A stretch of DNA of 64,000 nucleotides from JASHVB01 sp035523995 (GCA_035523995.1 DATKPQ010000089.1:44377-108376), one strand, 5' to 3'; counted from the stretch's first letter, positions 27,367 to 36,440 are shown. Notes: generated by a model from the letters alone, not told the origin. Made by a program: numbers and translations.

Positions 27367-28986
27367 TCAGCGCTCGCCCCTCAACAGAAACCGCTGCACC
27401 TTCCCCGTCTGCGTCTTGGGCAGCGCATCGCGGAACACCACAGACCGCGGATACTTGTACGGCGCGATCGCAGCCTTCACATGGTTCTGCAGCCGTAGCC
27501 GCGTTGCGTCGTCCGGCGCAATCCCATCGGCCAGCACCACATGCGCCTGCACGATTTCCCCCCGCGCGTCGTCCGGCACGCCGATCACCGCGCATTCCTT
27601 CACCTCGGCGCAGGAGAGCAAGGCAGCTTCCACTTCTGGGCCGGCGATGTTGTAACCGGCAGAGATGATCATGTCGTCCGACCGCGCGGCGAAATGGAAA
27701 TACCCGTCCGCGTCCTGGATGAAGGTGTCGCCGGTCAGATTCCAGCCGTCGCGCACGTAGTTCCGCTGCCGCGGATCGGCGAGGTAACGGCACCCGGTCG
27801 GTCCGCGAACCGCGAGCAATCCCAGTGTGCCGCGCGGCAACTCGTTCATCGCATCATCGACGATCCGCGCCTGATAGCCGGTGACCGGCCGTCCCGTTCT
27901 GCCGGCGCCCATGTCGTTTACGCGGTTGGAGATGAAGATGTGCAGCATCTCCGTCGATCCGATCCCGTCCAGGATCGGCTTGCCGGTCCTGCGCAGCCAG
28001 TCAAGAAAAACCGGTGCCGGCAGCGTCTCCCCCGCAGACACCGCAATGCGCAGCGACGACAGGTCCGCACCCTTCTGCAAGGCTTGCAGCATAGCGCGAT
28101 AAGCGGTGGGCGCGGTGAAGCTGATCGTCGCGCGGTAATTTTGGATAATCTCGACCATGTTCGGAGGCGATGCGTTTTCCAGCAGCGCCGCCGCGGCGCC
28201 GAAGCGCAGCGGGAAGATCGCCAGCCCACCCAGGCCGAAGGTGAAGGCCAGCGGCGGCGAGCCCACGAACAGATCCTGGGAAGTCACGCCGAGTACTTCC
28301 TTGGCATAGCCGTCGGCAATGATCAGCAGATCACGGTGGAAGTGCATCGTGGCCTTCGGCTCGCCTGTCGTGCCGGAGGTGAAGCCGAGCAAGGCCACGT
28401 CGTCGCGCCCGGTCAGCACGGCGTCGAAGCGCACCGGCTTGCTCAGCGCCAGGCGGTCGAGCTCCGCATCATGGTTGGCGGTGCCGTCGAAGCCTATGAC
28501 CGTCTTGAGGAACGCGCTGTCCTTGGCACAATGGACAAGTTCGTCCATCAGCCGCGTGTCGCACAGAGCCAGCGCGATCTCGGCCTTGTTAACCATCCGA
28601 GTCAGCTCTCCCGCGCGCAGCATCGGCATGGTGTTCACCACCACGGCGCCCGCTTTGGTGGCGGCCAGCCAGCAGGCCACCATGGCGGGGTTGTTGGCGG
28701 AACGGATCAGCACGCGGTTGCCGGGGACGACGCCGTAATCCTGCACCAGCGCGTGGGCGATGCGATTGCTCCAGTCCGCGAGTTCCTTGTAGGTGCGGCG
28801 GCGGCCGTGGCCGATCAGCGCGGTATGGTCGCCGAAGCCCTTGCGCACCATTGCATCGGTGAGTTCCACCGCGGCGTTCAGGCGTTCCGGATAGTCGAAG
28901 CTGTCCAGCAGCAGATCGGGCGATTCGTCCGGCGGCGGCAGCCGGTCGCGGGCGAAGGTATCCACGTGAGCAGACGGTCCCAACAT
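27367..28986 (-). CDS. Aryl-CoA ligase (2-aminobenzoate/benzoate-CoA ligase-like)
   Basis: 539 residues from MLGPSAHVDTFARD; GGAGA sits 6 bases before this ATG. ANL-superfamily adenylating enzyme: it activates a carboxylic acid with ATP and joins it to CoA. Visible motifs: the AMP loop FTSGTTGEPK (near 200), the GSTEMLHIF segment (A5), TGDTFIQDADGY (A7) and the catalytic Lys in PKTQTGKVQR (about 530). The N-terminal DTFARDRLPP and overall layout are closest to the benzoate- and 2-aminobenzoate-CoA ligase group. It is divergent from two amidohydrolases and other catabolic genes. The substrate is inferred to be a benzoate derivative; a short or branched fatty acid cannot be excluded. Confidence 0.85.
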   Translation of the reverse strand: MLGPSAHVDTFARDRLPPPDESPDLLLDSFDYPERLNAAVELTDAMVRKGFGDHTALIGHGRRRTYKELADWSNRIAHALVQDYGVVPGNRVLIRSANNPAMVACWLAATKAGAVVVNTMPMLRAGELTRMVNKAEIALALCDTRLMDELVHCAKDSAFLKTVIGFDGTANHDAELDRLALSKPVRFDAVLTGRDDVALLGFTSGTTGEPKATMHFHRDLLIIADGYAKEVLGVTSQDLFVGSPPLAFTFGLGGLAIFPLRFGAAAALLENASPPNMVEIIQNYRATISFTAPTAYRAMLQALQKGADLSSLRIAVSAGETLPAPVFLDWLRRTGKPILDGIGSTEMLHIFISNRVNDMGAGRTGRPVTGYQARIVDDAMNELPRGTLGLLAVRGPTGCRYLADPRQRNYVRDGWNLTGDTFIQDADGYFHFAARSDDMIISAGYNIAGPEVEAALLSCAEVKECAVIGVPDDARGEIVQAHVVLADGIAPDDATRLRLQNHVKAAIAPYKYPRSVVFRDALPKTQTGKVQRFLLRGER

Positions 28987-29485
28987 CGCAGGTCTCCATG
29001 CACTGCCGATGGCTGAGCCATTGTGCATGGGTCCGCGCCGGAGTGCCACGCAGGAGTGTTTCGGGCGAGACCTTGGGTAGTCGCTGGGCTGCGTGCTTTC
29101 AGCTCTGGACAGCGTTTAGAGGACTTGCATCTCTGTTTGCCGCGGACGCCGGCGGCGCCTCATAACGACAATGGCGTCAACGCTGGTAAAACCCGGGGAG
29201 GTGGTGCCGCATGTGTAACGGTACCAATCCAGCGGTCCGGTGAAGCCAGCAAAAGCGCTGCTATCCTCCCTTCGGCCGGATCATGACGTCCCTCGATGTT
29301 CACGGGGGCGTGACCCTAGGCGGCGGAGATCATCATGCAACGAGAACATCTTTGTTTCGCATGTAACATCATATATGTGTGGCGTGCAGACTGGGGCGGC
29401 GTGGCTGATGCCTCGCCCGGTGAGCGCCGCCGTTGACCATCGCCGCCGCCCGCTTATCCTCCCGACCCAGGAGGAACCGGACCAA
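28987..29485. other. 499-base divergent control region between CoA ligase and amidohydrolase
   Basis: No gene was found here. It holds an operator-like inverted repeat at 28997-29029 and an AT-rich stretch at about 29340-29390 (TTTCGCATGTAACATCATAT) that could carry the promoter for the plus-strand catabolic genes. The rest has no recognised element. Confidence 0.5.
28997..29029. promoter_or_regulatory. Inverted repeat, candidate operator upstream of the CoA ligase
   Basis: Two nested palindromes: CATGCAC (28997-29003) with GTGCATG (29023-29029), and ATGGCT with AGCCAT around a single G. It starts directly upstream of the ligase ribosome-binding site, so a bound repressor would block transcription or the transcript could fold there. 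The regulator is not in the window. Confidence 0.45.
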
Positions 29486-30556
29486 GTGACGACTCCCGCG
29501 CCCGGCGCGATCGACTGCGACATCCATCCCGCCCTGCCTGGCATGCAGGTGCTGGTGCCGTACCTGGACGAGTATTGGCGCGCCCACGTCCTGATGCGAG
29601 GGCTGGATCGCGACAACTACACGGCCAGCGCCTTCCCGCCCAACGCGCCGATCAACGCCCGACCCGACTGGAAGCCGCCCAAGGGCAACGCCGGCACCGA
29701 TTTCGCCACATTGAAGACTCAGGCCTTGGACGCCTTTGCTACGCGCTACGCGATCTGCAACGTGCTGCACGGGTCGCCGGCGATCTTCAGCGAGGACCTC
29801 TCGGCCGCCTTCTGCCGCGCGATCAACGACTGGGTCGCGCGCGAGTGGCTGGATCGCGATGACCGCCTGCGCGCCTCGATTGTCGTGCCGATGCACAGCC
29901 CGGAGCTGGCGGCGAAGGAAGTCGAACGCGTTGCCGCCGACCCTCGCTTTGTGCAGGTGCTGGTGTGGGAGATGGGCGAGCTGCCTCTCGGCCGCCGCCT
30001 CCATTGGCCGCTGTATCGCGTGGCGGAGCAATTGGACCTGCCGATCGGCATCCATGCCGGCAGCAGCTATCGCCATCCGCCGACCAATCTCGGCTGGCCG
30101 TCCTATTACCTGGAGGACTACGTCTCCTGGTCCACCGGCTTCGCCGGCGTGCTCAACAGCCTTATCGCCGAGGGCGTGTTCGTCGAATTCCCTCGCCTGA
30201 AGGTGGTGCTAATGGAATCCGGCGTCACCTGGCTGCCCGGCTGGATGTGGCGCGCCAACAAGACCTGGCGTGGCGTGCGCGCCGAAGTGCCGTGGCTGGA
30301 GAAATCCCCCGCTGACTACGCGCGCGACCATGTCCGCCTGACCTTGCAGCCCGTCGATGCCCCGCCCCGCGCGGACCAGTTGCAGCGCATCATCGAGGAA
30401 ATCGGTTCCGACGAAATGCTGTTGTTCTCCAGCGACTATCCGCACTGGCATTACGAAGGCACCGACGCAGTGCCCGACTGCCTGCCGGATCACCTGGTGC
30501 GGAAGATCCTGGTGGACAATGCGCTGAAGACTTATTCAAGATTGGCACGGTCATAG
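29486..30556 (+). CDS. Amidohydrolase-2 family metal-dependent hydrolase (ACMSD-like)
   Basis: 356 residues from GTG 29486; AGGAGG occurs 11 bases upstream, whereas the longer upstream frame lacks any family similarity. The N-terminal DCDIHP (residues 10-15) gives the D-x-H variant of the metal-binding strand, IGIHAGSS supplies the next His, and SSDYPHW near the C-terminus the conserved Asp. This is the PF04909 group of TIM-barrel decarboxylases/hydrolases related to ACMS decarboxylase. Followed 12 bases later by a paralogue with the same motifs. A catabolic role on an aromatic-derived acid is inferred from neighbours; no specific substrate can be assigned. Confidence 0.85.
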   Translation: MTTPAPGAIDCDIHPALPGMQVLVPYLDEYWRAHVLMRGLDRDNYTASAFPPNAPINARPDWKPPKGNAGTDFATLKTQALDAFATRYAICNVLHGSPAIFSEDLSAAFCRAINDWVAREWLDRDDRLRASIVVPMHSPELAAKEVERVAADPRFVQVLVWEMGELPLGRRLHWPLYRVAEQLDLPIGIHAGSSYRHPPTNLGWPSYYLEDYVSWSTGFAGVLNSLIAEGVFVEFPRLKVVLMESGVTWLPGWMWRANKTWRGVRAEVPWLEKSPADYARDHVRLTLQPVDAPPRADQLQRIIEEIGSDEMLLFSSDYPHWHYEGTDAVPDCLPDHLVRKILVDNALKTYSRLARS

Positions 30557-30568
30557 AGGAGCTATCCG

Positions 30569-31693
30569 ATGAACGTCACCGTTGCGGATCGCCGTCCGGA
30601 TACCAACACCCAGACGCAAGACCAGGTGCAGTTGGGCATCGTCGATTGCGACGTGCATCCCTACACGAAATCACCCGCCGACCTGGACCCGTTCCTGTCC
30701 GAGCGTTGGCGCAAGCATCGCCAGGAGATCGGTGGCCGCTCGCGCGCGCCGTTTTCCAACGCGCCGAACTATCCGCGCATGTCGCCGTTCACCGGCATGC
30801 GGATCGACTCTTATCCGAAGGACGGCACTCATCCCGGCTCCGATCTCGACATGATGCGCGAGCAATTGCTCGATTTGTTCAACGTGTCGTTCGGCCTGAT
30901 GATGCCGCTGCTGGGGCGCGCGTCCGACGAACGCAACGTCGAATTCGGTGCGGCGATGGCGAGCGCGGCGAATGACTGGGAAGCGCAGGTCTGGTGCGAC
31001 CGCGAGCCTCGCCTGAAGGCGGGCGTGCAGATCCCGCTGGAATACGCCGAAGCCTCGATCAAGGAGGTCGAGAAGCGTGCCGGTGACCGCCGCTTTACCC
31101 ATGTAATGATCCCGCCGCGCGGGCTCGAGCCGCTGGGCCGTCGCCGCTATTGGCCAGTGCTGGAAGCCTGCGCTGCGAACGGTTTTTCCATTGCGCTGCA
31201 TCTGGGTGGCACAAGCGGGCATCCGTCGACCGGCGGCGGCTGGCCGTCATTCTATCACGAAGAGCACCCGTCCTATCCTCAGAGCAAGGAGGCGCTGGTC
31301 ACGTCGCTGGTGCTGGAAGGCGTGTTCGAGCATATCCCGGACCTGCGCGTGGCGCTGGTGGAAGGCGGCTTCGCCTGGCTGCCGTCGCTGGCGTGGCGGC
31401 TGGACAAGCATTATCTGCGGCTGCGTGACGAAGTGCCGCATCTGAAGAAGCTGCCAAGCGAGTATATCCGCAGCAATGTCTGGGTTACCACCCAGCCGAT
31501 CGAGGAACCGGAGCGTCCGGAAGACCTGCTGGCGACCTGCGAATGGATCGGTTGGGACCGCATCATGTTCTCTACCGACTATCCGCACTGGGACCAGGAC
31601 GACCCGCGCTACGCCTTCAAAGTGCCGCTGCCTGAGAAAGAGAAGCGCATGCTGTTCCGGGAGAATGCGTTGGCGTTCTACGGGCTGGGGTGA
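30569..31693 (+). CDS. Amidohydrolase-2 family metal-dependent hydrolase, paralogue
   Basis: 374 residues; GAGGAG precedes the ATG. It shares with the previous gene the D-x-H metal strand (DCDVHP, D26-P31), the central HLGGTSGHP segment and STDYPHWDQDD near the C-terminus, but differs widely elsewhere, so the pair are old duplicates or subunits of a heteromer. Same PF04909 fold. The short spacing shows cotranscription. After the stop comes a 176-base gap with a palindromic repeat, then the Rieske protein. Function is inferred only to family level. Confidence 0.85.
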   Translation: MNVTVADRRPDTNTQTQDQVQLGIVDCDVHPYTKSPADLDPFLSERWRKHRQEIGGRSRAPFSNAPNYPRMSPFTGMRIDSYPKDGTHPGSDLDMMREQLLDLFNVSFGLMMPLLGRASDERNVEFGAAMASAANDWEAQVWCDREPRLKAGVQIPLEYAEASIKEVEKRAGDRRFTHVMIPPRGLEPLGRRRYWPVLEACAANGFSIALHLGGTSGHPSTGGGWPSFYHEEHPSYPQSKEALVTSLVLEGVFEHIPDLRVALVEGGFAWLPSLAWRLDKHYLRLRDEVPHLKKLPSEYIRSNVWVTTQPIEEPERPEDLLATCEWIGWDRIMFSTDYPHWDQDDPRYAFKVPLPEKEKRMLFRENALAFYGLG

Positions 31694-31699
31694 GAAAGA

Positions 31700-31856
31700 A
31701 AATTGGAAGCGCAGATGCACGCAAATGAACGTAGATGGGCCTGGAGTCCGTCATGGCCGCTCGGTGTGGAGATGACGCGGCCGCGTGGTTGGCCGCGACG
31801 CTTCATGCTTGATGGTTCCATCTGCGCTCATCAGCGTGCATCCGCGGTTCCATTGT
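31700..31856. repeat. Inverted-repeat pair around GCAGATGCACGC
   Basis: Left arm GAAGCGCAGATGCACGCAAA (near 31706) and right arm (CATCTGCGCTCATCAGCGTG, near 31816) are inverted copies about 40 bases long with several mismatches, separated by about 70 bases. It resembles widespread intergenic palindromes seen in many bacteria. It occupies most of the gap between the second amidohydrolase and the Rieske gene. Confidence 0.6.
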
Positions 31857-31887
31857 CGTTTGCTGCGGCATGGGGCACCAACGCCTG

Positions 31888-32301
31888 ATGCCCCGTCACG
31901 TCGTCGCCACGACCGATGAGATTGCTGCTGGCACGTGCAAGATCGTCACCGTAACGGGTCGCGAGATCGGCGTGTTCAATGTGCATGGCGAATTCTACGC
32001 GCTGGTGAATCGCTGCCCGCATGAAGGCGCGGCGCTTTGTCTTGGGCCGATCCTTGGCCGCTTCACTGCCGATCGTCCGGGTGAATACCGCCTGACGCGG
32101 CACGGCGAAATGCTGCGCTGTCCGTGGCACGGCTGGGAATTCGATATCAAGACCGGCCAGTCATGGTGTCACCCTGAAAGCGTCAAGGCACGGACTTTTC
32201 GCGTGGAAGTCGTGCCAGGCGAGCTGTTGGCGAAGGGCCCGTTTACCGCAGAGACGGTGCCGGTAAGCGTCGAACAGCAATATGTCGTCGTAGAATTGTA
32301 A
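31888..32301 (+). CDS. Rieske [2Fe-2S] ferredoxin-like protein
   Basis: 137 residues from MPRHVVATTDEI; an in-frame ATG at 31870 is possible but has no ribosome-binding site. The cluster-binding pair is complete: C-P-H in NRCPHEGAALC and C-P-W-H in RCPWHGWEFD, each Cys-His pair binding one iron. The 30-residue insertion between them (GRFTADRPGEYRLTRHGE) is longer than in simple ferredoxins. It is soluble, with no oxygenase catalytic domain, so it is either an electron carrier for an oxygenase or a small accessory subunit. It lies between the amidohydrolases and the CMD-family gene in the catabolic run. Confidence 0.9.
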   Translation: MPRHVVATTDEIAAGTCKIVTVTGREIGVFNVHGEFYALVNRCPHEGAALCLGPILGRFTADRPGEYRLTRHGEMLRCPWHGWEFDIKTGQSWCHPESVKARTFRVEVVPGELLAKGPFTAETVPVSVEQQYVVVEL

Positions 32302-32337
32302 TCAGGTCGTCACATCGCGGCAGAGACGGCCTCGGGT

Positions 32338-32412
32338 CATGGGCCGGGCTTGACCCGGCCCTCTTCCCCAGCATCATCAGGCGCAGGTGGCCAGGCCAAG
32401 CCCGGCCATGAC
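32338..32412. repeat. Palindromic repeat, GGCCGGGCTTGACCCGGCC family
   Basis: CATGGGCCGGGCTTGACCC on the left and GCCAAGCCCGGCCATGAC on the right form inverted arms. The same family occurs at 36441-36518. This type of palindrome is common between genes in alphaproteobacteria. Confidence 0.7.
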
Positions 32413-32434
32413 GTTGAACGGAGGAGACCGACGA

Positions 32435-32827
32435 ATGGCCGAGAGCCCCCTGCGCGCCAAGGGCCGTGCGATGCGTCGCAAGCTGATGGGCGACGCCTAT
32501 GCCGACAAGCTCGACAAGAATCTCTATACCGACCCCATCATGGAGAAGTTCGCCGAGGTCACACAGGAAACCATATTCGGTACCCTGTGGACGCGGCCCG
32601 GCCTGGATACCAAAACTCGGGCGCTCATCTGCATCATCTCAGACACCGCAACCGGGCGAACGCCGGAACTGAAGCTGCACGTGCGGTTCGCGCGCAACCA
32701 GGGCTGGACCGAAGACGAGCTGGTTGAGGCGATGCTGCACTTGCTCGGCTATGTCGGTGCCCCGCTGGTGCGTGAGGCACTGATCACCGCCAAGGAAGTG
32801 TTCGCCGAAATGCATGCCGAAAGCTGA
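32435..32827 (+). CDS. Carboxymuconolactone decarboxylase family protein
   Basis: 130 residues from MAESPLRAKG; GGAGGAG sits before this ATG, and the upstream extension runs through a palindromic repeat. All-helical CMD/AhpD fold: the block TRPGLDTKTRALICIISDTA is the family signature helix, followed by LHVRFARNQGWTEDELVEAMLHLLGYVGAP. The CxxC of AhpD peroxidases is absent, so a gamma-carboxymuconolactone-decarboxylase-like or ring-lactone role fits better. It sits in the aromatic catabolic island, 27 bases before the GST gene. Confidence 0.88.
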   Translation: MAESPLRAKGRAMRRKLMGDAYADKLDKNLYTDPIMEKFAEVTQETIFGTLWTRPGLDTKTRALICIISDTATGRTPELKLHVRFARNQGWTEDELVEAMLHLLGYVGAPLVREALITAKEVFAEMHAES

Positions 32828-32854
32828 CCCCGTTCACCACGAAGGAACGTCGCG

Positions 32855-33577
32855 ATGTACGATCTGCACTACTGGCCAACCCCGAACGGCAAGAAGGTCA
32901 CTATCCTGCTCGAGGAACTCGGCGTCCCCTACAACGTCATTCCCTGTAATATCGGGCGCGGCGACCAGTTCACCCCTGAGTTCCTGAAGATGAACCCGAA
33001 CCACCGCATGCCGGTGTTGGTGGACCGCAATCCCAAGGATGGCGGCGACCCGTTGGTTGTGTTCGAATCTGGCGCCATCACGATGTACGTCGCAGAGAAG
33101 GAAGGCCGTTTCTTCCCGCAGGAGACGCGCAAGAAAAACGCGGTCACCGAATGGCTGATCTGGCAGATGGCGAACCAGGGCCCGAAGAGCGGCGAATGCG
33201 GCCATTTCCGCCGCCTGGGCGACAAGCAGGGCGACCAGTCCTATGCCGTGCGTCGCTTCACCGATGAAGTGAATCGCCTGTACGGCGTCCTGAACAACCG
33301 GCTATACGAAAGCAAGTATCTGGCGGGCGACGAATACACGATTTCCGACATGATCAGCTACCCGTGGACAGTGAACTGGAAAGCCCAGGGACAGGACATC
33401 GAGGAGTTCAAATACTTCAAGCGCTGGTTCGAGGAACTGGGCGCACGTCCGGCGTTGCAGCGTGGGATGGCGGTAGGCGCAAACCTGTCCGAAGATCCCT
33501 CGAAGCTGCCGCCGGACGAGCAGGAGCGGCGGGCGAAGTTGTTGTACAACCAGCGCGCGCGGCCAGTGCCGGCATAG
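32855..33577 (+). CDS. Glutathione S-transferase family protein
   Basis: 240 residues; AAGGA precedes the ATG. N-terminal thioredoxin-like domain with WPTPNGKKVTILLEE (the N-terminal GSH-site region), NHRMPVLVD with the cis-Pro, and FESGAITMYVAEK with the Glu-Ser pair that grips the glutathione gamma-glutamate; C-terminal helical domain with the YTISDMISYPW N-capping Asp motif. The layout is that of the YfcG/YghU-like or beta-etherase-like bacterial GSTs. Such enzymes in catabolic operons isomerise or dehalogenate aromatic intermediates with glutathione. It is the last gene of the plus-strand run. Confidence 0.9.
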   Translation: MYDLHYWPTPNGKKVTILLEELGVPYNVIPCNIGRGDQFTPEFLKMNPNHRMPVLVDRNPKDGGDPLVVFESGAITMYVAEKEGRFFPQETRKKNAVTEWLIWQMANQGPKSGECGHFRRLGDKQGDQSYAVRRFTDEVNRLYGVLNNRLYESKYLAGDEYTISDMISYPWTVNWKAQGQDIEEFKYFKRWFEELGARPALQRGMAVGANLSEDPSKLPPDEQERRAKLLYNQRARPVPA

Positions 33578-33641
33578 CGCCCGATCGTCATGGCGTGGGC
33601 CGGCACCACGCCTGTTTGACCGCGCTCAAGGTGACAATGTC

Positions 33642-34715
33642 CTAGACTCCCACTCCGCGCGTGTGCACATAGACGGCATATAGAGAGGTGCTGGCGGCGA
33701 CATAAAGCCGGCTGTGGTCATGCTCGTAACCGCCGAAACTCAGGTTGGCGGCGACCTCCGGCAGGACGATGCGCCCGATCGGCGTGCCATCGGGGGCAAA
33801 CACGCTGACGCCATTGAAATTCTTGTCGGGCGCCCAGCCGCCGGCGCACCACAGGTTGCCGTCCACGTCCACGCGTATGTCGTCGGCAATCCCGCCATGC
33901 GTGTCCGCGAAGTCGTGGAACACGCGGCCATTGGTCAGCTTGTTGTCATCGCTTACGTCGAACACGCGGATGTTCGAAGGCGAGCCCGACGTGTCGGATA
34001 TGTACAGCTTCATTTCATCCGGCGAGAAGCAGATCGCGTTCGGCTCGTTGAAGTCGCCGACCGCGACGCTGAGCGTGTTGCTGCGTGGATCTAAGACATA
34101 GACGTTGCGCGGCAGCCGGGCCTTGGCTTCCTTGCCCTGAAGGTCGTCGCCGATGCCGTAAGTCGGGTCGGTGAACCAAACGGTATTGTCTGATTTGACG
34201 ACCACTCCGTTCGGCGAGTTGAGCTTCTTGCCTTGATAGCTGTCCGACAGCACGGTGATATTTCCATTATGCTCCGTGCGGGTCACGCGACGCGTCTCTT
34301 GCTCGCATGTCACCAGCCTGCCCTGATGGTCGCGCGTGTTGCCGTTGGCCTGATTCGAAGGGTAACGGAACAAGGTGGTCTGATTGGTCACTTCGTCGTA
34401 GCGCATTATGCGGCTATTCGGGACATCGCTGAACAACAGACAGTGCATATCACCGAAGTAGACCGGCCCCTCGGTCCAGATCGCACCGGTCCAGAGACGC
34501 TCGATGCTGTTGAGCGGCTCGATGTATTTCTTGAATCGTGGGTCGAATTGCTCGACCGCGGGATCGGGATAGGCGACGGTGGCGGGATTGTTCCAATTGC
34601 GGGGCGGCGGGGTCGTGCCGGGCGGATCCGCATCCTGTTGCGCAGACGCCGAACCGGCCGCCATCGAGGCAGCTACGGCCGCAACCGCGCTGCGCATGAA
34701 GATACGCCTTTCCAT
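33642..34715 (-). CDS. Tat-exported SMP-30/gluconolactonase-family protein
   Basis: 357 residues; GGAGG lies 6-7 bases before the ATG. The N-terminus MERRIFMRS followed by an Ala-rich hydrophobic stretch ending SASA is a twin-arginine-type signal, so the folded protein is sent to the periplasm. The rest is a six-bladed beta-propeller of the SMP-30/LRE lactonase family: EGPVYFGD with the metal Glu, the NSPNGVVVKSDNTVWFTDPTYG block, NAICFSPDEMKLYISDT with metal Asn/Asp, and a final VFAPDGTPIG strand. The family hydrolyses sugar or aromatic-derived lactones. It faces the catabolic run tail to tail. Confidence 0.88.
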   Translation of the reverse strand: MERRIFMRSAVAAVAASMAAGSASAQQDADPPGTTPPPRNWNNPATVAYPDPAVEQFDPRFKKYIEPLNSIERLWTGAIWTEGPVYFGDMHCLLFSDVPNSRIMRYDEVTNQTTLFRYPSNQANGNTRDHQGRLVTCEQETRRVTRTEHNGNITVLSDSYQGKKLNSPNGVVVKSDNTVWFTDPTYGIGDDLQGKEAKARLPRNVYVLDPRSNTLSVAVGDFNEPNAICFSPDEMKLYISDTSGSPSNIRVFDVSDDNKLTNGRVFHDFADTHGGIADDIRVDVDGNLWCAGGWAPDKNFNGVSVFAPDGTPIGRIVLPEVAANLSFGGYEHDHSRLYVAASTSLYAVYVHTRGVGV

Positions 34716-35025
34716 TGTATTTCCTCCCGAGGTTTCGTCTTGTACCAGGCAGGATAGCGCTTAATTGCCTCCTGCGGATACAATCTCGTACATTTCAACC
34801 GGCGCCAAACCGCGAAAGGCAAGTTTTGACATCTGCGCAGTTCCCGCCTTCGCTCATATCTCGTGGGTTGGTGGACGAACTGCCCCCGGTGACTTTGCGA
34901 GCGACACTACCCAAACTCACCGAGAGAACGCGCGATTGTCCGTCGGAGATTGCTTCGCTTCGCAATGACATGCGGGGTGGCCACCATCTACGACACTCGT
35001 TCTGCTTGCTGTAACAAAGAAATTC
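34716..35025. other. 310-base gap with half a palindromic repeat
   Basis: No gene was recognised. Bases 34920-34972 carry ACCGAGAGAACGCGCGATT and the right arm GATTGCTTCGCTTCGCAATG of the ATTGCGAGGAGCG family; the spacer sequence is shared with the copy at 57955-58032. The promoter of the lactonase gene must lie in the 34720-34850 part. Confidence 0.55.
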
Positions 35026-36411
35026 CTACGCGGCTTCCTCCAGCAAATCCGCTACGACCCGTTCCAGGTGACGCAACGTGTTGCACACCGTGACCGTGTT
35101 GCAGTACGCCGCATAGCGGTACATGTCGGAATCCCCGGTCCCCCAGGCGGACCGGTATTCGGGGTTCAGCCAGATGATCCGCTTCGCGCGCTGCGACAGC
35201 CGGGCCATGATCTCGGTCCGCGGATCGGTGCGGTTGCCGCGCGCATCGCCCAGAATGATGATCGTCGTTTTGTTGGTGACGAAGGCGCCCCAGCCGTCCT
35301 CGAAATCCGCCAGTGAATTCCCGTAATTCGACGACCCGTATCCGATCGTCTTCATGATCTCGTCAATCGCCGCCTCGATCTCGTGCTTTTCCAGGACGTC
35401 GCTGACCTCCACAAGCGAGCCGGCAAAGGCAAAGGACCGGATATCCGACAGTGCCTCGTGCACCGCATAGAGAAACATCAGCAGGAACTGCGCCATTGGC
35501 GCAACAGAACCGGACACGTCGCAGAGTACCATTACCCGCGGTTTCTCGATGCGCTTCTGCTTCCATACGGTGACGAACGGCACGCCGCCCCACCCCATGT
35601 TTCGCCGCAGCGTGCGCCGCACGTCCAACTGCCCGCGCAGCCGCCGGCGTCGCGTCTTGGCATACCGCGCCGCCAGCTTCTTTGCCATCGCGCGCACCAG
35701 CACACGCATTCGCTCCAGGTCGCGGCGTTCCAGGGTGGACAGGCGGGCGTTCTTCAGCAGTTCTTCGCGGAAGGCCTCGGTTTCGCCGCGCGCGAACAAC
35801 ACCAGGTGGCGTTCGACAAAATCCCGCAGCGCGTCCCGCAGCATTTCAAGCTGTGCTTCGAGGCGGCCGGCCCGCACAATCGCTTCCTCGGTGCCACGTG
35901 ACTGCAAGGCCTCGATCTCGCGTTCCATCGTGCGCAGGCCCATTCGGTCCAGGATGCGTCGCGCATACAGGTTCTTTTGCGTGAAGAACCTTATGTTCTC
36001 CAATCCTGCCTCGCGCGCCGCTTGCTCCATGGCCGCGGCCAGCGCCGCGCGATCGTCACTCAGCAGCATCTCGCCCAGCGCCGAGCCGCCCTGTCCGCCG
36101 ACCCCATCGCCGCTGATCGTCGCATCTTGTGCCACCATCGGGTGGGGCAATGGGGGTTCCGTGCCGTCCGCTGCGGCGAATTCGTCGCGCCTGAAGTAAA
36201 GTTCGAAGCATTCGTCGAACAGGTGCTTTTCCTCGGGCGTCTTCGCCAGCACGAGGGAGAGCGTGTCCTTCAATACCGCACGGTCGGCCAAGCCAACGAC
36301 ATCAACGGCACGCGCGGCGTCGATCCCTTCTGCCGCGGAGACGCGCAACCCGGCGCCGCGCGCTACTTGCAGGAAGCGGCGCAGTGGTTCGGAAGGGGCT
36401 GGGGTGGGCAT
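35026..36411 (-). CDS. CoxE-like von Willebrand factor A domain protein
   Basis: 461 residues. The C-terminal half is a VWA domain with the MIDAS motif DVSGSV and downstream Thr/Asp positions (LGDARGNRTDP); the N-terminal half is helical and charged. This is the CoxE/VWA-containing family that works with a MoxR ATPase as a metal-dependent chaperone or cofactor-insertion pair, first known from carbon-monoxide dehydrogenase operons. The partner MoxR gene lies just upstream on the same strand (36547-37515), separated by a palindrome at 36441-36518. No molybdenum hydroxylase or cox structural gene is in the window, so the client is unknown. Confidence 0.87.
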   Translation of the reverse strand: MPTPAPSEPLRRFLQVARGAGLRVSAAEGIDAARAVDVVGLADRAVLKDTLSLVLAKTPEEKHLFDECFELYFRRDEFAAADGTEPPLPHPMVAQDATISGDGVGGQGGSALGEMLLSDDRAALAAAMEQAAREAGLENIRFFTQKNLYARRILDRMGLRTMEREIEALQSRGTEEAIVRAGRLEAQLEMLRDALRDFVERHLVLFARGETEAFREELLKNARLSTLERRDLERMRVLVRAMAKKLAARYAKTRRRRLRGQLDVRRTLRRNMGWGGVPFVTVWKQKRIEKPRVMVLCDVSGSVAPMAQFLLMFLYAVHEALSDIRSFAFAGSLVEVSDVLEKHEIEAAIDEIMKTIGYGSSNYGNSLADFEDGWGAFVTNKTTIIILGDARGNRTDPRTEIMARLSQRAKRIIWLNPEYRSAWGTGDSDMYRYAAYCNTVTVCNTLRHLERVVADLLEEAA

Positions 36412-36440
36412 TGCGTTTGCCGATAACCACCGGCACCCTC

